Source: Parelaphostrongylus tenuis (lineage: Eukaryota > Nematoda > Chromadorea > Rhabditida > Metastrongylidae). Taken from it: a DNA stretch of 64,000 nt. This document shows positions 26,401 to 38,400 of the stretch, piece by piece. Made by a program: the position numbers and the translations under genes. The DNA lies in contig JAHQIW010007363.1 of assembly GCA_019055375.1 (NCBI GenBank), forward strand, positions 558,001-622,000. Direction: 5' to 3'. The stretch's first letter is position 1. Every line of letters begins with the position of its first letter. A model generated the notes under the pieces. It did not search any database, was not told the DNA's origin, and saw only the letters and a list, made by a program, of their open reading frames with translations.

Positions 26401-29400
26401 TGAGCAAGGATATAAAGAAAATTTTCAATCCAAAGTAAAACCAGGCTTTTCATAGGTTTTTGCACTATAATAAATACAATTTAATAAGCAGAAGTAATTG
26501 AAATCGCATGATTTTGGTACCATTCAATTGCATTTTCTTACAAACATTTTGGTGCACAACTTGCCGATAGTTTCCTATGGGCGATCCAAGCGCGACTGAT
26601 CCGTATGCTAATCTCTCCACCTTTGAACATCGCGAACCACTTCCTATCCGTCTTTTTTGCTACCGTATCATCGCCTCAGGCTCCAACAATCTTGCACGTC
26701 GCTTTACTAGCATTTTCCCTATGCGTCATTCGTGCATGACAAGCGAATTTGTCCCCAAGACAGCTCCATCTCAAAGCATGTACAAGCAAGTTGTATGCCA
26801 AAATGTACGCATGAAAATGCGCAGTTGAAGGATACTAAAAAAATGCAAATTTAATTACTTCTGGTTAACAAATTTGGTGTCCTTTGCTACAATGCCAGAA
26901 TTTATGAAATGACGTAATAAATGAAGACAGCGCTATGCTGCGGAAATTTTGCGAACATCGTCCTGCATTAATTACACCACAGTGAATGCTCAAAAGATGA
27001 AACAGTTGAAAAAAGCATCAAAAAGACGAGTCGATTCAGCTGTGATGGTTTGAGTTTTTTAATTCATACGGAAAAATGAAGAACTTATTGTGCTTGATGC
27101 AAAAAGTTGGCACTGTTTGAACAGGTATGTATTAATTAGTAAACTGATACATGAACAAGTCATCTGTTCAGCCTCTCGGTATTATTTCGATGTTGGACGA
27201 AGAATGTATTGTTCCGAAGGCTTCGGATACGACGTTGGCGCAGAAGCTAATTGAACAACATCTCGGAAAGCACCCAAACTTTGAAAAACCCAAACCGCCA
27301 AAGGGCAAGCAGGTAACACCCACTTATTGAGATCTTTATTTGAAGCAATTATGCTTCATAATAATTCGTTCAGCCTTTGGTCACAGAATTTTTAGGACAT
27401 AATAGAGTTGTTCAATTTTTTTTCAAGAAAACCTGCCTAGAAAAAACCACTAATGGGTAATTAGAAGGCTCAGGATAGAACAAAAGTGGCCAATCAAGCC
27501 TTTTATCTCAAAAAGTACGATAATAAGAGCACAGAAAAACTATGTAATTAGCTCCTGATTAATTTTTTTATACTCTTAAAATATTTCTGAGCCATGTTTC
27601 TTGAAAGATATCAGGCTTGAGCCACATCCTTGAAATTCCTTTGTGTTCAATATTCAATTGGGCCATAGCGATGAGACTGTTTTTCACTGAGGATTAGTTT
27701 AATAACTTGCTGGTCTCAGTAATAGCTAGTGATTCAAAATTGCTTTCCGACAACGAGCCCTGGAGTGCTGTTGCGCTTAATTCCAGTCCGAAGCTCACTT
27801 TGCTATGAGGCATTACGCCGGTACTGTACGATACAATGTGACGAACTGGTTGGAGAAGAACAAAGATCCGCTTAACGACACAGTCGTGCAGGTGATGAAG
27901 AACTCAAAAAAGAACGCATTATTGGTCGAGATTTGGCAAGATTACACTACCCAAGAGGAAGCTGCCGCTGCCACCAAAGGTAATCGTTGAGAGCTATCAT
28001 AAACTGTATCCAACACAAAAACATACTACTTTACTCTTGTTGGCGACGCGGTGTTCACTTGTAGCATATCGACCAAAGATTCGATATGCTCGATAATTCT
28101 CATATTTTCATCAAAGAATTCTTCTAGGAGAATTTGCTCCATTAGTTGGAGTCAATCCTGTATTGTCTCCTGTGTGATTCGCAAACGGTAAAAATAGTGG
28201 CGCACTCTGAGATACACGATATCGTTTAGTGTGCGTACGAATTAGCTACTAATATACCAAGAATTATAAATCAAGCTGCTACCGAAGAGGTGGAGAATAC
28301 ATTGCCTTAACACATTAAGCCCATATTGAATTGCACGCGATGCATTTAATAAAGAAATGATAGCCACCATCTGCTCCAAGTCAGCTTACCTGAGGTTATA
28401 ATGAATTTCACTAAATTAAAGTGAAAGCCTTTGAAATTTCCAGATCTCTGTCTTCAGCAACTTGTTTTCAAAGACAAGATTTTGATTCTAGGAAGCTCAT
28501 GAGATACATTTGATTTCACTGTGTCAATTTTTTTATTTCGAATACGGAAACAACTGAGTAAGTGAAATTTTGTCCAACCGTATTATTGTTGTCCACCATA
28601 GATTTAAATAAAATTTTGCGCGGTGAGCAAAAAAGCGCTTGCATACCATGACGAGATTCATTTATGAATTTGCTGCTCTAAGCTATTCATGAGAAGTTCA
28701 TCTTCTTTTATATCATTTTTGCTCTCTGGATTTGCTCATCAGAACACAATTTATAGTGTTCTAATGTGGCATATTTTTGCTTGCTCTTCATGCAGGCAAC
28801 TCTGCTGCGAAGAAGAAGGGAAAATCGAGCTCGTTTTCGACGGTGTCGATGCTCTATCGTGAATCGTTGAACAACCTGATGAGTATGCTGAACAAAACTC
28901 ATCCGCACTTCATCCGCTGTATTATCCCAAACGAGAAGAAACAGTGTGGTGAGTTCCTATGTTCACCTCCTTACAAAGAAAAGCGAAATAAACTCCTTAG
29001 AAGCATCTTTACGAGTCAAAACCGATTGATAACAAGCACACCAAAAGATCTTGTGCGCTAAGAGTGTCTATGGAAAAACTTTTGTTTATGGTGGATGAGA
29101 TTTCGTCGATAATGTGCTAATCACAGAGACATCAAGTCTGAATGCCAAAGAGTTGCTTGAATTTATAAGTGTCCACAATTCAATGCGGGGTCTCTTTATG
29201 GACGACTTGCACTGTAGCATTAATTTAGATTCTGTTGCAGGAGTTATTGACGCCGGTTTGGTGCTGAATCAGCTCACCTGCAATGGTGTCCTAGAGGGTA
29301 TTCGTATCTGCCGTAAAGGGTTCCCGAATCGTGCTCTTCACCCAGACTTCGTTCAGCGATACGCTCTTCTTGCTGCTGACGAAGCTTTGCAAGGAAAGGA

Positions 29401-32400
29401 GGATCCTAAGGTCAGATGCACAAACTAGAAAACTTTGCACTGACAAAAGGTTATACAACAGCGGTGTGCTTGTCTTCATTAACTTCTACTAAAATGTAAC
29501 ATTTGTTCCAGTGTGAAAATCATTAATGCGCTTGAATTGCCGCTTCACATTAGTTATGCTCGTAAGTAGGATAAAATAATGATTTCTTGCTGGTAAATTG
29601 TTAATGACGCAAAGAGATCTGATTTCAGAAGGGAGCCAGTGCAATGTTGGCTCGTTTAGTGAAGGAAAAGAAGTTGACGGACGAGAATTTCCGTGTTGGT
29701 CACACGAAAGTCTTCTTCAAGGTTCGTTTGATCTATTTAGTAGTTTGCATGAAAACGAAAGACGAGTGTTGAGACGTTCTTTCTATTGCTATTTAGAGTA
29801 AGCTAGACATGAGCAGGTACTTCAAGATCTAGAACATTCATCATTCATCGTGTCAAAGTTGATACATTAGAGCATTTATAGTTTTGTTAAAGAAAGGCAG
29901 TGACCATAAAAGAGCTTGTAGGCCGGAGTCGTGGCTTATCTGGAAGATTTACGTGACACTCGTCTCTCCCAGCTGATCACAGGCTTCCAAGCTCAGATTC
30001 GATGGTATTATCAAATGGTTTGTTCTCCAATTCAAGAAATGAGCTTACGATTTAGCCTCATACAACTGTGTACTGGTTTAAAAGTTGATGCCGATTTGCA
30101 ATGAATTCAGTGGAAAATTCTTTCATTAGAAAGATCAGTGTTCAGCTTGAAAAGAAACGACTAGTGAAGTTAGTCGCAGCCGTGAAGAGCATTCAACGCA
30201 ATGTTCGCAACTATGTCATGCTCCGCACGTGGAGCTGGTTCAGACTATACGGCAAGGTGAATCTATATACTTGGTCATCATTAGGATGTACTTTTTCTTT
30301 TTATTTACATACTTGAAACAGCATCAATCAGAATATTAGCCTGATTCATAGAGACTATAACAGTATTGCGCAGTTAAGCCGTAAAAAAATTCAAAGAGAG
30401 TTAGGTCAAGTCAGCTTGGAGAAATCAAGATCTGATGAGATGACTAAGACAAAAATAAAGGAAATATGTGCAGAAATCTAGTTCCCAATTAATGTAGCGC
30501 GAAGAAAAAATGTATGCAAGTTTATATCAAAGAGGGTATGGTAGATAACCATGACAAAATCTCATAAAAAGGCGTGATTATTTGGCTCAGGTGATTCCAT
30601 GCTAATATTATTACAAGAGAGAACGCTGGAAAGTAAATCTGTTTACTAGGCTAACTCATGAAATAGCTGATTTTGAGCGCCAAATCTAAAAACACAACAA
30701 CTCGGCTCAAATGCAGGTCTATTTTATTATGGTAGCAAAGAAACTCTTGAATTCTGTGAGTAGCGCAGTAGACTTCAGATAGTCCGTCATTATAGGAAAG
30801 CTGGTTATCAAAGTAATGTGTACTGTGTGAAGGGAATCGTTTTGGTCGACGGCTAAACCTAAGCTCTAACGCAAAACGAAACATCATTTAAGCCGCCTAG
30901 TCACTAAACTGTAAGCATTCAGAAGAATATTATGCCACGAGAATTAGTCTAGCGCAGTGGGCAGAGGTGCACTGGATTACATAAGGTTGGTCATTCGTTC
31001 GAGTATCCAACCAAGGCTCGTTAGGGTTTCCCATCATTGAGAAGTCGGTGAATTGCACCAGACTGTCTGAGGGGATGACAAACATTGAATTAATAACTTA
31101 TTTTCCCAGAAATTATTGTACAGGTCAAGTATGCATTCAATTGCTCTGACGATCTTGATGAAGTCGGATGCAAGGCGCATGTCTCAAGAATTGATTAGTA
31201 CCGAGCGCTTCATCCTCTTGTTATCCTTCATTACTCTGAGAGTAGTCAGGCGACAAATATGCTTCAAAGTGGATTGCAGAGATGACTATTGAGTTTTCAT
31301 TGGAAAATATGCTTGTGAGATTTATAGCTACCAAAACGATCAAAGTTATAATTTGCTTAAATATTGCACTCTGATGTTCTTCAGCTTATTGCGATGCAAA
31401 ATGTGTCTCTCACATTCTAAAGCGTTTATTACGAATATTGTTTTACTTCGATTCAGCTCCAAATAAAATTCAAAGAAAATACCTATGTTATTCGTGCTCA
31501 AGAGAACTTTGTAGTAGTTAAATTTTGTAGGTGAAGCCACTAATTCAATCCGGCAAGATCGAGGAGCAATATGAAAAACTGCAAGAATCAGTAGCAGCTC
31601 TCAAAGAAACATTGAGAAGAGAAGATTCAATTTGGTTGCAACTCTCCGAAGACAGTGAGAAAATCCAGAAAGAAACTACAGAACTACTCGCTCAACTTGA
31701 AGCTACTAAGGGAAGCAATACGGTAGGTGATATTTCTCGAAGATCAGGTAGTACTCTTATAACATTAAACGCTCTCAGAAGAAAATTTTTGCAAAAATTC
31801 CTTATCTATGTATCACAAGCTGTGAGATCTAACATTTTTAATCACACTTGTGTTATGAGATCAGTTCGTTAGGATATTTCGTTCGCGTGCTATGTTTGAT
31901 TAAACACCGTAACTTGACAACACATCTGTTTTTCTTGGAATCTTCATGGTGAACACTATATCGAACAAGCTGATGATATACTCAATGATCGGTTATTACC
32001 AGGAAATTGAAGAGCGCATGGCGATTATGAGCGAACAAAATGCGACCTTGGAAGTAAAGTTGGCGGATGCCAGAGACCGCCTCGAAACTGAAGAAGCAGC
32101 AGCCGTTGAACTTCAAATGGAGAAGAAAACGTATCGAGGTCGAATGCTCCGAGCTGAAGAAACATTATCAGGTGATGACGGTCCTTCCTTGAAATCAACA
32201 TTAGAAGTTAGGTATTCTTATCTTTACTTGAGCAGTTGATGTTGCTGCGTGAAGCCATAAAGGGTGGACAGAAAGCCTTGAGATAAGCTACATCGTTATA
32301 ATTTTACTAATCAAACTTTCTTGCCATTAAATTGCGTACACTCTCAATGTTTGGATTCCTAGACAAGTCAATGTTTGATTCTTTCTCTCCACCGCTTTTT

Positions 32401-35400
32401 TTCTTCGTCTCCAGATGTATTTGCTGTCAACTGTGTTGCTACAGTGCAAACCTAATAGGTTTAGAGCCAACAACCGTATACTGATCAACTGCCATACAGT
32501 AGTTATGCGCCAAATGTGCAGTTCTATAGGTACTTAGATCAGCCACTTTCACACGTCGTACTTATTCCAGCATTTTTCAAATAGTCTTATATTCTATTAC
32601 GGAAATGGTGCATGGCTTTTATGTGACTTCAGCTGCAACTTTTTCATGTTTATGAGCATGGTAAGTGCTATCCAAGCATCTTTCTCTAGAAGCCTGGGAT
32701 GGCCAGATTATGGCGCTTTAGGTCGTCATTATAAATATAGATATATTTGTTTAATTAGGATTCAGAGAAGGATTCGCTGCCTATCATTTCCTTCTCTCCC
32801 AGGCCGTCGGTGTTTACTATGATAAATAGGATCGAATTCTAATATTAATCCCAGTATAAGTTATTTTCAGGAATTCGACATGTCAATTCGCAAAAGTGAG
32901 GTTGAGAAATTGGGTAAGGAGAACCAAATACGCTCTCTACAGGACGAGATTCGCCTTCAGGAAGATGCCATTTCCAAGTTGCACAAGGAACGCAAAAACC
33001 AAGAGGAGACGAACAAGTGGGTGCAATTGATCAATGAAAACGCATTTATCCAAATGACTTCATGAAATTTTGTAAAAAAAAATTTCTAAGCGTGCGTCGA
33101 CTTAGATTTTTGTCATTATTATCCAGTCAAACAGTCAAACAGGTAGTGGTTAGTTAATATCATCAGTGCATAGGTCAGATTATACTGAAAGGCAGTGTAA
33201 CTGGATTTTAGATTTTTCACAAAGTAGTTTAGTTATTTAGGATCCAGCTTTACTTAGATTTCTTGAAATTCTCATCTTTCGTAAAAAAATATACATGAGT
33301 CATATATGATTCGAGCGGTTCAGAATCTACCAAATACCAAAGAAGAATAAAATCATAAATTACCACTTTATTTTTTTCTGTGTTGGTGAACACAAAGCTG
33401 CATTAGTTGCTTTGAAATTCATGTTACTCGCATGTAACTGCGAGAAATTGTACTATTTAAAGAATAGCTACACTTAGAAGAAGAAGTAAACAGGAAGTTT
33501 GAGTGCGTTCTGATTTTTACATCCCAAGATGAGCCACATTTTTATGAAGGAAACTAAACGAAGATCTCCACGCAGCCGAAGAACATAACATGGCGTCGAA
33601 TAAGCTGAAGACAAAACTCATGCAGACGCTTGAGGAATATGAAGCCACCCTGGAACGAGAAAAGAGGAGTCGAGCTGATATGGATAAGGTTATTTGGCTC
33701 AGAACCTCACAATGTACTAGTAAGGTGTTAAATTTTCTAAAGTTTTTTTAGCTGAAACGAAAAACCGAGGGCGAACTGAAGATCGCTCATGAAATGATGG
33801 ACGAATTGTCAAAAGCAAAAAGTGATGTGGAGAACAGTCTGAGACGGAAGGAGAACGAGCTGCACAATGTAGGCATGAAACTCGAAGACGAGAAGGCCGC
33901 AGTCGCCAAGTTGCAAAAGTCTATTCAGATAGACGAAGCTAAGATGAAAGACCTTTACGATCAGCTCGCTGACGAGAAGGTATTCAATTTTCACCCAAGT
34001 TTCTGGGCTTGTTTTATCCAAAAAAAGTGACCTGGATTTAAACAAGTGAATTTGCCACAAGATCGACTCCAAACAAAAGCAGTTATGTACCTACCTTTTA
34101 TTTCATGCGATTACTAGCTTCTTTTCGCCTTTTGTTTTACCGCATTCAATAAAAGTCTAATTTCTTACATAATGTCATTTAACGGCGCTCAAAAGTAATG
34201 TGTCCATGTTTATTCCACATGAATATCCCAAATCATCCAAAGAAAGCTGTTCATGAGTCAGCGGTGAAAAAGGTAGGAAACCGGTGCTTATTGAGAACTA
34301 AAACTTGAGTTTGAAGAAGGAAAAGGTAACTGAAAAGTAATAATTGCAATATTATGATCGCTAGATCATAAATTCACTTCTGCACACTTAGGAGTCTCGT
34401 CAACGGGCTGACCGCGCACGAGCCGAACAACAACTGGAGTACGACGAGTTGGCCGATCAACTCGATAATGAAAGTCGTGGCATAGCCGGAGAGATTGAGC
34501 AGTGCAAGAAGAAGGTTAGCAATGATCCAACCGTCTTAAAGTAAGGAGAACGAAAATCCAATAAAAATCTTACTTGTATCTTATCATTTGATTCACGTAG
34601 GCAAATCACTGCATAGTAATGCAACATATAAAAAAATTAGGACAAAGACTAATTGAACGCTGGCATTCTTCTACTGCACTCTAAAGGTGTTTTTTTTCGA
34701 GTACTTTGTGTAGGCCGAGGAGGAGAAGTACTTGAACAGTAGAGCAATATGTGTAGCCGAAAACTAATCGGAACTCTTGATAGGTTAGAATGAAGAATGA
34801 CGGTTATGAAAAGTATATCTGCTTAGAATACTAAAAGGCATCTTTGAATTACATAGCTGTTGATTTTCTGAATAATAACAAGAAGTAATCTTCTAGGAGT
34901 AAAGCATTTGTGTATGCTTTAGGACATGGAAGTAGCCAAGCTTCGTCGCGATCTCGAAGAAGCTGGACTGAAATTCGATGAACAATTGAGTGCTCTGAAG
35001 AAGCAAGGTGCTGACACGGTTCAGGAATTATCCGATCAAGTGGAGCAGTTGCAAAAACAGAAATGTCGAGCTGAGAAGGAGAAAGCGCTGATACAGCGGG
35101 AATATGACGAGACGTCCAGCGCTCTTGACCAGGTGGCCAAAGCACGGGCCGAACAGGAGCGTATCGCTAAGCAACATGAGGTGTGTTCAGGATAACATTA
35201 TAAATATTTAGGATTATTATGCATGAATATAAGCATGAAAAACAGTGCACACATATTGATTAACGTATGCTGAAAGCTTGCTACGGAACGAGTTATTCAT
35301 ATTTTCCTAAATAGGTAGTGAAACACACAATACTAAGCTATAAGTAAGGTTGAGTGTGGGCATGGGCCACTGGTGAAGCGGGCGACACCGCCGAGACGTG

Positions 35401-38400
35401 CGTATGGCTCTGACGTACCAACCTCGAAAAGGCTCTAAACATTCTCACAATTCATATTATGCTAAGCATTCTATACCAGTGTAGTTTTAATTTATGGTCC
35501 TGCTGATTAAATAGTAAGAAAAAAATCAAAATTTTCAGGTGCAGCTTCTCGAGCTTCGTCTGAAAGCCGACGAGCAGTCTCATCAGTTGCAACACTTTGT
35601 AATGACAAAGGGACGTATGATGTCAGAAAACTCAGATTTGTCTCGGCAAGTTGAAGAGTTGGAGAGCAAGATCCAAGCAGCAACTCGACTTAAGTTACAG
35701 TTTTCGAATGAATTAGACCAATGTCGCCAGTTGGCCGAGGAAGAGGGCCGCGAGCGCCAAAACCTCAATAATCTGTCCAAGAATCTCACCAGAGAGCTTG
35801 AGCAACTACGCGAATCCATTGAGGATGAAGTGGCAGGCAAGGCAGAATGTGTGAGACAATTGCAGAAATCACAGATTGAGCTTGAGCAATGGAGGATGAA
35901 GTTTGAGACGGACGGGCTTATTGGCGCTGATGAATTTGACGAGGTGAAGAGACGCCAGAACGCGAAGACCAGTGAAATCCAGGATGCGCTCGACGCCAGC
36001 AACGCCAAACTGGCCACACTCGAAAACGCTCGCAGCCAGTAATTTTCTTGCATTCTATATTCCGCTTCTTCTTTTCCACACTTTTCTTGAAAGAATAATT
36101 CGTTCCATGTTTCTAAGAAATAATCTTCCTCTCCCTTTTTTTAATATTGAGTGTGAGTGAAAAAGATCACACGTTCCGCTCGGCTAGGCAAAATATAATG
36201 ATATGCGCGTGACTAAATTCTTTATTTTAACGTATACATTGAAAAGTTTGTCAGGATATGCGTTAAGACCGCCACGTTAGTAGTATCTATGAGAGGAATC
36301 ATGTCGATAAACTTAAGCCGACGTGTCTGGCCCTCATCAAGTGAGGTCCATGTCTACTTGACGAGAAACCGGTATCCAGTTTTCACACAGTAGCTAAGTT
36401 TTCGACTCAGTACCAATCTCGAAATAGTAAATTAAAGGATACTGCTAGGATGCTTTCGAAAAGAAACTCAATAATCGTTTGACGCGTGAAGTACATATAG
36501 CGAAGACTATAGAATCTTAGGACTACTCTAATCTACCTAGAAATAAAGTAACTACAACGACGGTCTGCATTTACAATGTACTCACACTAGCATGAAGATA
36601 ATACGCGGGTTAGAAATACTGACTGAGGTTTGACAGAGATAAAAGAAACAGTCTATTGTACACTATTTTTCGGAACGACGATACGAGCAAGATGTTTACT
36701 ACAGATTTTCATTTATTTATTTATTTATCACATGACCCGTCATCAGAATTCAATTGTGCAGATCTTAGTACTTCTAGCATTTGATACGTTTTTTCAAATT
36801 CTTTTTGCATGACATAGAATAGTGGTCGAGCATGTCTCCTTACGATGTTGAGGATAGCCTGGCTGTGGCGTTCCATGGGGCGTTCTTGTTGACTGCCGGA
36901 AAGTGTTGGTGGGTATAGCTCGGCCTCACGCGAGCAGCGACGAGCATCACAACCAATCGGCCACAGCGCTCCGTACTACTTGGATGACGTTAGACTATTG
37001 CATGGATTGATGATCTTCGGCGCTCACACACCAAAGTCATGCTTTTACGAAGACAAGGTCGAAGCTTTGGATCATGTGCAAAAAATCATGTTTTTTTACA
37101 AGGTTATCACTAATAACTTAATGTCAAAATTGACTTTAGAAGATTTCCTATATAGTGTCGCATTGAAATAAAGTATTATAATTGGCGGTCCGCAGAGTTT
37201 ACCAAAATGGTCAAAACAACCCATAGTGCTCCAAAATTCCATATGTCCACTTCTCAAAGTCGAAATTTCTTAGGACAAATGTCATCATTCTACGAAAGTT
37301 TAGTTCAAACTCAAAGACATTTTTCAAAATGATGAAAAAACAAATTCTTTTCTAAGCCTGACAGCTGAAGCTGAAGCAAGCCGTGTCGAAGCCGAGCGTC
37401 ACGCTCAGATTGTCGCATCGCTTGAAAAGAAGCAAAAAGCGTTCGACAAAGTTATCGACGAATGGAAAAAGAAGGTAAACACGTCGGTTAAATCTGTTAT
37501 TTCTATAAAGATATTGATCAGGCGCAGTAAGCCTACCATCGTAAATGATCTTTATCCAAGTACAAAAAGTATTTAATCGATGAATGCAGATTTCACATAA
37601 CACGAAGTTCAGAATTTACCAATGTGTATTCTTCTATAAGGAACTCAATTAAAAAATGAAAATGACGATTTTGAGTGCAGCCAGAACATCTTTACCAAAA
37701 GTCCATAGTTCAAGTAGCACTTTTATGGCCTTAATCGTAATAAATTTTCGAAAAGCATCAAAGAATTAAAAAAAGTGATGCTTGTTGTGTTGGCAGGTCG
37801 ACGACCTCTATTTGGAGTTGGATAACGCTCAACGTGATTCACGGCAGCTGTCCGCCGAAGCGCACAAGCTGCGAGGTCAACACGACGCACTCGTCGATCA
37901 GGTCCAAGGATTAAAGCGAGAAAATAAAGCGCTCTCCGACCAGGTGCGTTTTTCCACAATCAGCTTCATCCGCCCATAGCGACGGCGCGAATGGTTTAAT
38001 AACACCGAATATCAGAAGCAAATGTGCTTCACATTTTTTAGCAAGATGGACTGCTAAGCACCATGAAGATATAATCAATATAATTCCAATCAACACAGTA
38101 CCATGTCCACTTTATATGGCCTGATGAGCATTTGAGCCACTACTAATTTTCCTGGTCAATAGAAATGCCCAGGTAGCGCAATGGTTAGACGTGCCCTGCA
38201 ACTCAAGTTTGTCTTTGGTTCGTGTTCTATAGGCTATCTGGCGCCCCGATGTTTCTGAAGTTCTACCATACAAGCCTCGGAAGACATCAGCACCGATTCA
38301 TGCATTCCTCGTCAAGTTATTGTGTGGGCTATACATGCATTCAATCATCTCAGAAGATGTTTTATGATGCTCAATGTATGATGCAGTCTTCAAGGAATGA

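Noticed and set aside
29515..29571. Apparent extra myosin exon between TTCCAG and GTAAGT
   Set aside because: In the required phase it hits TAA after four codons, and exon 17 joins exon 18 perfectly without it.
32172..32206. Twelve-residue insertion ([12 protein letters not shown]) in the S2 coiled coil
   Set aside because: It arises only by reading the wrong frame after the surplus A in exon 22. The corrected frame ends at a stronger donor with exact family spacing.
35583..36053. 156-codon minus-strand frame across exon 28
   Set aside because: Shadow of heptad-repeat codons of the myosin rod; no minus-strand splice or homology support.
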